Positions 33,322 through 44,263 of a DNA stretch of 64,000 bases are shown piece by piece. Origin of the DNA: Agapanthus africanus (taxonomy: Eukaryota > Streptophyta > Magnoliopsida > Asparagales > Amaryllidaceae). The DNA lies in contig CM057347.1 in NCBI GenBank assembly GCA_030015575.1, forward strand, positions 408,116,248 through 408,180,247, given 5' to 3'. Each line of letters begins with the position of its first letter. Positions within the stretch are counted from its first letter, which is position 1. The notes beneath the pieces were generated by a model. The model worked only from the letters and a program-made list of their open reading frames with translations, did no database searches and was not told where the DNA came from. The translations under genes and the position numbers were made by a program.

Positions 33322-36300
33322 GTGTTCGCGAACGAATCGCGGTTTGATATGGTTGCCCTTGAGTTCGAGTTACTAAGATTTGGTGTCTTGCTCCGTGCAG
33401 AAAACAGAAGATCAATGGCTTCAACCTGCACTAACTGCAACTGCAACTCTCACTCCATCCCGTCTGGAGGAGTGACTTACGGGCCCCAAGCGGCCTCCAT
33501 CTTCGCTATGTCGGTGGAACAGGTCACTCAGGCCACCACTGGATTGTTCTTCGGGACCATGCTCCCACCAACGAGCTTCAGCGCTCCTGTACCATCACTA
33601 GAAGCTCCCAAGAAGTCGGTCTTTGATCGCCTTGCAACTACTGCGGCCCCTCTCAACGGGTCGCCTAAGTCCAATGCCTCAGCTTTCAACAGACTGGGCC
33701 AGAAAGCCAACAAGCCCGCAATACCTGAAGCAGCCATCCCGACTCAAGCGGACGAAATCATCGGAAAGGCTTCTCCTGCCAAGAAGTCAGTTTTCACAAG
33801 GCTGGCCACTCCGGCTCCCGCTCAAGGCGAAGTCACCTCTGCCCAGAGGTCTGTATTCGATAAGTTGGACATTACTTCTCGGCGAACGTCAGTCTTCAAA
33901 AGGCTGACACCGGCAATAACCCTCCGCCAAGACAGGGGGCATGACGAAGCCATCCCTATAGCTGAACCAACTCCATCCGCACGACATGCTTGCCGTCGTT
34001 ACCGGCGCCGAGTAAGGAAGGCTGGGGGCAGCTCTCCGTCCGGACTTACTCCACCAGCTCCAACGGTGGAAATCGATGTTGCTGTTCCAACCGGGAATAG
34101 TTTTGAACTGCTTAATAAGGTGCGCAGGAATTCACCAACTGCCATGATGAAAAGGTCCCCTCCACCTATGGAGAATGCCCCAAAGGCGAAGCTAGAGCAG
34201 CCCCCTCAGCGGCTGTCCTCCAAAATTTACAAAGTTTGGCGTCAGGTCCAGGAATCGGTGATTGACCAGGACTACTCTCGCCGACCAAAGAAGATTAGAG
34301 CTCGGCAAGAAAAGATGCCATCCGTTTGGGTGCCCGCTGCAACAGCTCCCTCAACTTCAACCGCTCACAAGAAAAGGAGGCCGGAGAAAGCCCCTGTGAC
34401 CGCGGCGAACCGCAAGGACGCTAAATCTAAACGCCCCAAGTCTGGGGGAATGATAGCACATACCGTTTATATGGCTTCCGGGAAAGAGGAAAGCCGTGCT
34501 TCTACGGGTCATCGACCGCTTACCCGATCGATAACGAAGGCTCAGGAACAACAGCAGCAGAACTTCAGGAGATACTGACTGCAATGGCCGCACTCGCTGG
34601 GCCGAATGAAAGTCCAAAGACCTCAGAGCAGCGTCGGGAACAAGAAACTGATACTGAATTCCTCCAAAGAATGCTCGAGAGGAAATAAAAAGAGGCTGCG
34701 GAACAGGCGGCCAACATAAAACGAATAGCTCTTTTGTTCCAAGACATGGCCGGGATGATGTTACAGCCGGAACCTCCAGCTGAAGACCCCCCGATTATCA
34801 TTGAAGACGACAGAAGGGAGACATCGAACCCTCCTCCAGCTCTTTCAGCAGCCAAGGAGGAGACCATCTCCAAGGCCGCTCTGGATGATTACATTGCTCA
34901 GCAAATACGAGCTCATCAGGCGAGCAAAACGGCCGGGCAGATCGTTAAGACTGGACGACCCTATCTAGGCTGGTATGACCAAATAAGGTACCCGCTGGGA
35001 TATACGATCCCTAAATTTCATGTATATAAAGGGACGGGCAATCCCCATCAGCATGTTGCCCAGTTCAGGGCTCTATGTGGCAACACTGGAAGTAACGATA
35101 AACTGCTACTTCGCCAGTTGTCGGCAGCCTGTCGGAGACAGCGTTCGAATGGTACTCTGAACTCCCGAACGACTCTATCATGACATTTGCGAAGATGGAG
35201 CTGCTGTTTACACAGAGATTCGCAAGCACTAGCGAGCGCACCCTGATCACCGCATTGATTAACGCCAGGGTAAAACCAGGTGAAACATGGGTTCAATATG
35301 CAATACGGTGGTGGAACTTATGGTCGAAGTGCGAGAAGCGCATCGAAGAAGCGTCTGCGGTGGGCATGTTCGTGGGTACTCTCGACCCTCAAGCGACCAT
35401 CTCCCAATTTATGATGTTTTTCAAGCCGACCACTTTCCAGTTCTGGATTGATAACCTGGCCCAAATGGACCAGATGGGTCACAGGCCTTCCTCTTCGAAA
35501 CCGGAGCTGCGAAATGAAAAGGGGAAAGGGAAGGCAACCTTCGTCGCCAATGCTCAACAGCAGCCCGGTGGTCCAAAATTAACGGATCGCCTAGACGAGA
35601 GACGGCGATACTATAATGAGAAAATAAAGCGCCCTTATTCGTTTTCTCGGGACAAAATGAGGAGATTGTTCGAGCTAGCGGTGCGCAACAGGCTCATTAA
35701 TTTGCCGAATCCAAAACGCCCATTGCAACCCGGTGAGGCTAATAGTCCCAATTATTTCCCCTACCACAAAGCGGTAAGCCATCCAATTGAAAATTGCTTC
35801 ATATTTAAAGGCTGGATCGAAGACCAATACCAACAGGGGAAGTTCGCACTGTCCGAGAATTGGAAAGTAAGCCCGCCCCAGCCGCACGCTCTCAAAAAGG
35901 CGGACACACCGGGGGCATCATGCTCTTTTGTAGAGGAAGCTCCATGGGAGGTCGTTCTTTCAGCCAAGACTAAAAGAATGTTAAAGGATCTCCAAACATG
36001 CCCGGCGATTAGGTGGAAAAATCCATTGGAACCCGAGGTCATCGAGTGAATGCTGAAACCGCGCCCAACTCTGATAATTGGTGGTGATAGTCAAAGCTCC
36101 CACACCCAGCCGTCAAAATATTCGAAGAACAAGAAGAATGCCAAAAAGCCCGTGAAGCATGGTGATAAGCGCACGGACTTGCAAAAACAGATTGACGCGC
36201 TGGAAGAATATAACCAGAAGGCGCGAACTCCAGTCACACTCCAAGAATTTCTCAGCCACGTCCTTAAGGACGGAGATGATGACAATGGAGAAAACTCGTC

Positions 36301-36748
36301 GGATGAGCCTGAAGATTATATGGCAAGCTGTCATGTGATCTCTCACTCGTTGATAGACGATGAAGAAGCTCCTTATGCAGAGAAACTGGGGGCAGATCCT
36401 GAGCCGAAACTTTTAGGACCATCAGACGAAATAATTGATGCATTCCTGAACGAAGCTCTTCTTAAAAGCAAAGCTGATCGAGAGCGCGAGATGGCCATAT
36501 TTGAAAAGGCCAAACGCCGGCGACTGGACGAAAGGGTCGAAACATTCCCACCAGATCAAAGTACATCCACCACAAATAAAAGCAGGTTCAAGACGAGGAA
36601 AAGGTTCGCCAAAGCCATATCGATGGGAATGAAGCTGCCACCCTCTGAAGGAAACACTCCTGATGAAGCAGATGTACATCCTAGCTACTTCTTATATCAT
36701 CGAAAGATTGCGCACCCCACCGAAGAGTGCAACGCTTTTAAAAATTAG
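33322..36748 (+). pseudogene. Tat-like gag region of element R, broken
   Basis: Gag packages the element RNA. The first frame (33322-34578; the more likely start is the ATG at 33415) has at least four SVFxRL-type repeats (KKSVFDRL, KKSVFTRL, QRSVFDKL, RTSVFKRL) in a proline/alanine-rich, basic chain. It slips frame in a CAG run near 34545-34562. The next frame starts in ILTAMAALAG, has a TAA at about 34686, and contains the capsid-like core (YPLGYTIPKFHVYKGTGNPH). It slips again near 35115, then continues (TFAKMELLFTQRF, ARVKPGETWVQYAIRW) through a TGA at 36047-36049 to a TAG at 36746-36748. Zinc-knuckle-like modules YFPYHKAVSHPIENC (35750) and YFLYHRKIAHPTEEC (36685) are present. The frame past 35120 is shared with the protease and RT, so this was one polyprotein. 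Confidence 0.8.
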
Positions 36749-39223
36749 TGGCAGGGATATGTTGCTCACCGACAACATTTCAAGCGGATAAAACGCAAAA
36801 CTCGTCGGGAGCAAAGAAATACGATCGAAGAGCGTAAAAGAACTACCGGCAACTGTCACATAGTCGACGCTGGGGGATCACAAGTTCTCACCTTTGGGAG
36901 CGATTCTGACGAAGAAATAGCTCTTGGCCCTCTCTTCAAAGAATCCACCTCAGAAAAAGAGGAAGAACCAAAGAGCTGCGAAAACATTCAGCTGCGCAAT
37001 CGTACGATGCCCGAAAAGAATCTCGGGCCCGCGAACAGTGGGTCGAATAGAAAAGATAAGGGGAAAGAAAATATCCCTGAGGACATCGCCCTAGACGATC
37101 AAGTCGTCAAAGAGTTGACAGCCAAGGACCCACCAAAGAAAAACAAGGTGGATTACAACGTTCTGGAACACTTGAGGAAGCTACCTTCGCAGCTAAGCAT
37201 TCTCGATGCCCTCTTGTTATCAAAAGAAGCAAGAGATTCTCTGATCAAGGCGTTACAAGAGCCCGAACAGTTCCAAGCTTTCCTCGCCGAAGAAAAGATG
37301 AAGGACGAGCTGGAAGAGGTGCACATGGCCGATATCACTTTCGGCGATGAAGATCTCCTCCTCGGGATGTGCGAGCACAACCGCCTCCTTTATGTCTCCG
37401 GATACTGTCATGATATCAAAATAGGCAAAATCCTGGTTGACAATGGGTCCTCCGTTAACCTCCTCAACGTAAGAGTGTTGAAGGAAATCTGCATGAGCGT
37501 TCAACACCTCGCTCGGGATAAGATCACTATCTCCGGGTTTGACTCCCAGTCATCACGGATGCTCAGGTCTGTGATACTGACGTTGCGGTTTGGGCTGCTA
37601 GTTAGGGACATCAAGTTTCACGTCATTGACGCTAAGACCTGCTATAACGCTTTGCTCGGCCGGCCTTGGTTACACGAGTACAACATTATCCCTTCTACAC
37701 AACATCAGTGTATGAAGTACTTCAAAGATGGTCTCGAGTACACTGTGACAGGGGAACTAAACCCATTCTCCGTGAATAAAGTCCGAAAGTACGAAGATGC
37801 AAAATACTTCTTACTAGATTTCGAAGACATGGAAAGATACCATAAACCGAAGAACAAAGCTATCACCACCATTCCGGTCTTCGGGAGCGATACCGAGGAG
37901 GAGGAAAAGATAGTTTATTCAGGGCTACCCCAATGCAACAAGCCGGGACCGTCCATCCCTATTACGGTCTTCGGCAGCGACTCGGAAGATGAGGTCAATG
38001 TCGTATTTTCTATTCGGCCATCGATACAAGCCTTCGCTGACGATGATCAAAGTTTGCAAGTTGCCATGGTTCCGCAAGAGCATTACAAAGAGCTCGATGC
38101 ACTTGAAACTTATAGTGTGCAAGAACTGCAGACATTTTACGTCCCGCCCAGGCGAAAAGATGAAAAGGAGATCCTCTTTTATCAATCCACGGAAACCAAA
38201 GTGGAGAAAGAAATCTGGCATGGTGCCGATTCTACACTTGACAGGCTCCAGCCCATCCGTTTGTCCGGATACTACACAGACGGATTAAAAAGACTGTTAA
38301 GGCGCCAAGGTGTACCCCTTAAGCAGACTGCTCGACAAGCCCAGTTCTATAACAGGATCTGGAATGTCCTCGGAACTCAGCGAAAATTGCCCAACGGGAG
38401 AATGGAAACGATCGGGCTTGGATATATTCGATCCAAGAAACGGGAGCGAGTTCATAGCTGCTACGTCATACATGACTTTGATGAAGAAGGAGATGCTCTG
38501 TGGGAAGATGGTAACCCTGAACCAGAACAAGGTCTCGCCATGAAAGTGCCAGGTCCGTCGTTCGAAGAACAGACGGACAAGCTTATAAGGGAAGCGGGTC
38601 AAAAGGTTCGAGACGATCATAATCGCGAAATGGCCATCTACGAGAAAGCCAGGATGCAGCGCCTCCTTCAGCAATCTATGAAGAACGACGATGCCCTTCG
38701 TCGCCAGCCCGTTACCAAGAAGACTTGACGCAGAGGCAAAAATAAACCAAAGGACGGAAAAAACATTCGACAACGGCAAAGCGGGTCCAAGAAGCCACGT
38801 GATCGAGAATCGAGCAACCAGAATTCGTCTCTTATAAAGAAGATGGGTCGAGCGTATTCTTTTTCCCAAGACAAAATAAGGAAGATACTTGATCTTGTCG
38901 TAAAACATCAGATGATTACCCTCCCAGAGTCTAAGCATCCCGAGCAAGCAGGTGAGGTCTCTCACCCGGATTATTGCTCCTATCACCGAGCAATAGGGCA
39001 TCCTCTCGAAGACTGCTTCACATTCAAAGACTGGGTAGAAGACCAGTATCAGCAAGGCATGTTCGCTCTATCCAGCAGTTGGAGGGTAACTCCGCCGCAA
39101 AAGCATGAACCCAAAGCCATGAGAGTAGAACCGGATCAACATCAGTCTTGGAAACGATCTCGCACCTGTCATGTGATAACGATGTCAGAAGAAGAACCCG
39201 AGAATATGGATGACCTCTCTTAG
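36749..39223 (+). pseudogene. Tat-like protease region of element R, broken
   Basis: Same frame as the end of gag, continuing past the TAG at 36746 and interrupted by TGA at 38726-38728 and TAG at 39221-39223. The aspartic protease, which cuts the polyprotein, is at about 37380-37700: ILVDNGSSVNLLNV (catalytic D with the DNGS variant usual in Tat elements, near 37439), then YNALLGRPWLHEYNIIPS. It is followed by acidic linker repeats (VFGSDTEEEE, VFGSDSEDE) and a third copy of the zinc-knuckle-like module (YCSYHRAIGHPLEDC near 38970) with the same RAYSFSQDKIRK lead-in seen before the first copy (RPYSFSRDKMRR, 35630). The REMAIYEKAR segment (38626) repeats REMAIFEKAK (36490). Confidence 0.8.
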
Positions 39224-40550
39224 TGCTTTGAAAACGATGAAGATGAGTTGATCTCGGAATTTCCACCGGCGCCAAAAGAGCTGGAAGATGGGATACATAC
39301 TACTGCAGATGACCTCAGAAAAATCGACTTGGGAACGGCAAACGACCCACGGACGACGTTCGTCAGTGAACTGTTGTCAGAAGAAAAGGAGGCTACGCTT
39401 AAAGACGTGCTCATGCAGTATAAAGATTGCTTCGCATGGAACTATTCAGAGATGCCGGGACTCGATCCAGAGATTGCTGTCCACAAATTGGTGATTTCTT
39501 CAGACGTCAAGCCGATCAAACAAGTGCCGAGAAGAATGCAGCTCGAGCTTGAGATGAGCATCAATGCCGAAGTCAAGAAGCTAATCGACTCCGGTTTCAT
39601 CCAAGAGGTTCAGTATCCTGACCGGATCGCTAACATCGTCCCAGTGATAAAGAAAAATGGGACGGTGCGCATATGCGTAGACTTCCGGGATCTCAACAAA
39701 GCTTGCACGAAGGACGACTTTCCAGTACCGGTCACCGAGTTGATGATAGATAACACGTCCACTCATGAAGTTTTCTCCTTCATGGACGGCTCATCAGGAT
39801 ACAATCAGATAAAGATGCATCTCGAGGACCATAAGCATACCGCTTTCCGGACCCCTTTGGGCATATTCTGCTACAAGGTGATGCCCTTCGGTCTAAAGAA
39901 CGCCGGTGCCACTAATCAAAGGGCCATGACGAAGATTTTCGATGACCTCATACATGAAATCGTCGAATGCTATATCGACGACCTCGTAGTTAAAAGCAAA
40001 TCATACGAGGAACATTTAGAGCATCTGAAGATCGTGTTTCAGTGCCTTCGGAAATACAACTTGAAGATGAACCCTCTCAAATGCGCATTCGGAGTTTCCT
40101 CGGGCAAGTTTCTAGGATTCATCGTCCGACACCGAGGCATCGAAATAGATCCATCAAAAATCAAGGCGATCATGGAAATGCCTCCGCCAAGGACTCTCAA
40201 GCAACTGCGGTCTCTCCAAGGAAAACTCGCATATATCCGGCGATTCATAGCCAATCTCTCAAGCAAATGCCATCCTTACAGTCACCTAATGAAGAAGGGA
40301 CCCCGTTCGTCTGGGATCGCAAATGCCAAGGCGCACTGGACGAAATTAAGCAATACCTAAAGAATCCTTCGGTGCTAACCGCTCCAGTCAAGGGAAAACC
40401 CATCATTCTGTATACAACTGCCCTCGAAGGTTCTTTAGGCGCGTTGTGGGCATAAGAAAACGACCAAGGGAAAGAGAGAGCCCTCTACTACTTGAGTCGA
40501 GTTCTACTAGGGGCAGAAAGCAACTACTCCCCTATCGAAAAACACTGCCG
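39224..40550 (+). pseudogene. Reverse transcriptase and RNase H of element R, broken
   Basis: The frame continues from the protease. RT motifs are in order: DSGFIQEVQYPDRIANIVPV, KNGTVRICVDFRDLNKA, FSFMDGSSGYNQI, KVMPFGLKNAGAT, the active site CYIDDL (39968-39985), and GKFLGFIVRHRGIEIDP. A one-base shift near 40300 changes frame at LMKKG. The connected gypsy-type RNase H region follows (YLKNPSVLTAPVKGKP, YYLSRVLLGAESNYSPIEK) with a TAA at about 40453 where CAA is expected, and a second shift near 40545. RT copies the RNA to DNA and RNase H removes the template. Motif spacing is normal, so decay is by point changes rather than by loss of domains. Confidence 0.9.
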
Positions 40551-41375
40551 GCGTTGATCTTCGCAATAACGAAGCTCAGACACTACGTGTTGGCACATGA
40601 TGTCCATCTCATATTGAAGGTGGATCTTCTCAAATATTTGATGTCAAAAGTCATACTAACAGGACGACTCGCTAAATGGGCCCTGCTCTTGATGGAGTTC
40701 TCGATAACTTATCGACCTCTCAAGGCAGTGAAAGGCCAGGCCATCGCCGACTTTCTCGCTGAACATCCGATACCCGCCGATTCCCCTTTGAACTGCGAAT
40801 TGCCCGACGAGCACGCGTTTGACACGATCGACGGTGAGAGAAGAGAGAGTGACACCCGATGGGAACTCTACTTCGATGGGGCATCTTCCATGAAGAAGCG
40901 ACAACACAACACCCCCATAATCAAATCAGGGGTAGGCCTCATCTTCGTGACTCCGCAAGGAGGGATAATGCGCTTTTCCTTCTCCTTAACAGAGCCGAAG
41001 ACGAACAATGAAGCCGAATATGAAGCTTTAATAGCAGGTCTTGAGATCGTTGTCGACATGGGAGTCGAAAGTGTCCTCATATACGGAGATTCCCAATTGA
41101 TTGTTAGCCAAGTAAACGGCGACTATCAAACGTGCAAGCATGAGTTGGTGAAGTACGGCGAGAGAGTACAGCAACTGCTGACTCAAATTCCTTCCTACAC
41201 TCTGGAAAGCATACCGCGCGCGGAAAACAGCAGAGCGGATGCATTAGCCAAGCTCGCTAAAGAATTGGCCGACGAGAAACTTGATGACGTGAGGATCGTT
41301 GTGCAAAACCATCGGGTTCTCGCACCAGCAGAGTTATCTCCGGAATCTTCCGAAGAAAAGGGAGTGACCGAGTAA
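40551..41375 (+). pseudogene. Second (archaeal-type) RNase H of element R
   Basis: After the tether (ALIFAITKLRHYVLAH, GQAIADFLAEHPI), one open frame encodes a second RNase H: WELYFDGASS with the first catalytic D near 40875, NNEAEYEALIAGL with the catalytic E, IYGDSQLIVSQVNGDY with the next D, and SRADALAKLA with the last D. A second RNase H fused after a degenerate first one is diagnostic of the Tat lineage of plant Ty3/gypsy elements. The frame ends at 41375 just before the integrase frame. This is the least damaged domain of the polyprotein. Confidence 0.9.
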
Positions 41376-42663
41376 GCGACCCTACAAGTAAAAGGCCAGG
41401 AAAAGGCCATGGATTGGAGAGAAGTCTTTATAGACTACTTCAAATCCCGCCGAACCCCTGAAGATGCGTCTTCACGACATCAGCTCATGAAACGAGCCCT
41501 ATCGTTTGCCTTCGTCAATAATACTCTGTATAAGAGATCATTTGATTCTCTGTGGCTAAGATGCCTGGGACCGGAAAAAGCAAGGAGAGTCGTCCAAGAA
41601 ATACACGACGGACTCTGCGGCTCTCACCATGCCGGGCCGAAGATGAAGCTGAAGATCAAAAGGATGGGTTATTATTGGCCCACGATGATCCAAGACTGCC
41701 TCGAATACGTGAAGCAGTGCCACTCGTGCCAGATTCATGGGGACTTTATCCATCAGCATCCAAATCCACTGCATCCAACGGTGGCTAGCTGGCCATTTGA
41801 AATGTGGGGAACCGACATAATCGGCCCCATTGAAATGGCATCGTCCAGAGGGTATCGATTCATTTTGGCGACAACTGATTATTTCTCCAAATAGGCAGAA
41901 GCAGTGCCACTGAGGGAGGTAAAGACGGAGAATATTCTCCATTTCTTCAGGACACATGTCATTTACCGATTCGGCAATCCGGGAATGATTATCTCCGATA
42001 ACGGGCCAGCCTACAGAAGCCACAAGATCAGCCGCTTCGTACAACAGCATAACATAGACTGGAGATACTCTTCAGTCTATAATCCCCGAGCTAACGGTCT
42101 AGCTGAGGCTTTCAACAAGACCTTGACGAAAATCGTGAAAAGACGGTATCTCAAAATAAGAAGGACCGGCACGAGAGATTGCATGAAGCTCTCTGGGCAT
42201 ATCGAACTACATTCAAAACAGCCACGAACACAACGCTGTATGCATTGGTATTCGGCACAGAAGCGGTACTCCCCTTGAGATAGAGTTACCCTCTCTACGA
42301 GTGGCGATTCACTATGAGCTTACCGACGAAGAAAATGCCCACCTTCGGCTTGAGGAGCTCGATGCGCTTGATGAAACCCGGCTCATGGCGCAACAAAACC
42401 TGGAGGCTTATAAAGCAAAGATGACGCGCTCATATGAGAGACTGACTAGGCCGAGGGCATTCCGCCAAGGCGAACTTGTGCTAGTGGTCAAAAGACCTAT
42501 GATCCCTAATCGTGCCAAACGGGGGAAATTCGAGCCGAACTACGAAGGCCCGTACATCATAGACAAAGTTTACCAGGGTGGAGCCTATCTACTCATGGAC
42601 ATGCATGGTGAAAGACCTTTTAGGCCAATAAACGGTCGCTTCCTAAAAAAATACTACGCCTGA
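41376..42663 (+). pseudogene. Integrase of element R, broken
   Basis: Integrase joins the new DNA to the chromosome. The zinc finger is visible (EIHDGLCGSHHAG with two H, then CHSCQIHG with two C). The DDE core has GTDIIGPI (D near 41813), SDNGPAY (D near 41995) and NGLAEAFNK (E near 42105). A TAG at 41892-41894 replaces the W expected in FSKWAEA. Frameshifts near 42135 and 42270 move the C-terminal part to another frame, which stays open to 42663 (RAFRQGELVLVVKRPM, FEPNYEGPYII, GRFLKKYYA). No chromodomain is seen, as expected for Tat. Confidence 0.9.
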
Positions 42664-44263
42664 CGAGTCACGGCCTAGGTCAACGATAGATGACGATGCC
42701 TATGTCCGCTCTCTATCTTCCTAAGCCCAAACTCTATAAGTAGTAGCCGGCTTTCGGACCAAAACGTCCTTAAACTAATGATGGACCGCTATGTCCTAAA
42801 ACTGGCTGCGGACTGAAACGTCCTTAAATTAACGATGGACCACTATGTCCTAAAACTGGCTGTTGACCGAGGCGTCGATAAACTACTACGGACCGCAGCA
42901 TCCCAAGGCTAACAAAAAAAAATAAAAAAGAAAGAGAAAACAGTATGTACATAAGCAAAGTGGGCACGGATGAAAACCCGAAAGGGCTCCGTGAGTAAAA
43001 ACAGCAGGGCTACCGGCGAGTTTTATGAAAACCCGAAAGGGCGCAATCTCGTTAAAAGACACTTGCAAGGTCCTCTGGATCTTGTGAGGAGAAAATACCT
43101 GCGTAAGATACTTACGACTCACAAGGGAGCAACACACTTAGGGATCCCCATGATTCCTAAGGAGAAATTACACTTACGAGATCTTCACGACACGTAAGGA
43201 GAATTCCCCCTTTGAGACCCTCACGGCTCATAAGATTCAAAAGCCTTAACCTACAGGGATCTGAACCTGTTCTTAAGCCATCACAACCTCCAATTTTGCC
43301 CTACAAGTGGTTCAGTATTGACCCTTGTATACAATCCACGGGCGCGAATAAACACTTCCCTAACAAAGTCCTACCCGCGACTAGGGATGTATTTACACGA
43401 TGAACAACCCTTGTAAGTCCTCTCGATTTATATGGAGAAAACACTCTTGTAAGATCCTTACGACTTATAAGAGAACTCACACTTAGGAATCCTCACGATT
43501 CTTAAAGAGAAAACGCACTTACGAGATCCTCACGACTCGTGGGGAGAAATACCCTTGTGAGACCCTTACGGCTCATGAAGTCAAAAGCCTTAGTCGACAG
43601 GATCCTAACCCTGTTTACTAAGCCATCTTTGTTCGATATCGACAAAGGCAAATGATGATTCGCTCCTGGCAATATCCCAGTTGTAGCGATGTTGATGCCT
43701 AAATCGGTATCAAATCCTAAACTCGCAGTGAAAAGTCAGCGAGCCACAAATGCATATGAAATAGCCGAAATGATTGGGCAACTTGCAAATCAGCAAGTAA
43801 AAATGTATGCATGCAAAATAGCCGAAATGATTGGGCAACTCGCAATAAAAAGCAGCGAGTAAATAAAACAAATAGCCAAAATGATTGGGCACCGCGAAAA
43901 ATAGCCGAAATGATTAGGCAATCGCGACTTTCGCGATATAAAAAACTAAAATGATAGAGCATCGCGGAAAGAAAAATATATAAAATGAAACTTTTTGTCC
44001 TACAGGTGTGATCACATCGATCCCTGTATTCAATCCAGGGGCACAAACAAAGAGGGAACCATACCTTCCCCACTAGGCTCCATCGGAAAAAGAAGACAAA
44101 TCTCGACGGTTCATAGACAGCCTGGAGATCATCTCAACATTCGTCTCATTTCAACAGACAGAACATCAAGCAAAGCGGAATCACGGCAAATCCCAGTTCC
44201 ATGACTCGGCGGTGCACAGACAACCAAGAGTCAACCCCCAACTCCGTGAAATGCAGATAAAGT
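42664..44263 (+). repeat. 3' spacer of element R with three repeat types
   Basis: There is no gene here. Positions 42745-42905 repeat GGACCG..ATGTCCTAAAACT, as in the LTR. Positions 43062-43275 and 43408-43625 are two copies of a ~215 bp block built of hairpins (CTTACGAGATC...CGACTCGTAAG type); a third copy is at 46552-46778. Positions 43758-43925 hold four copies of AAATAGCCGAAATGATTGGG. Confidence 0.8.

Noticed and set aside
33155..33446. Minus-strand frames over the primer site of element R
   Set aside because: Shadow of the LTR end and gag start on the opposite strand.
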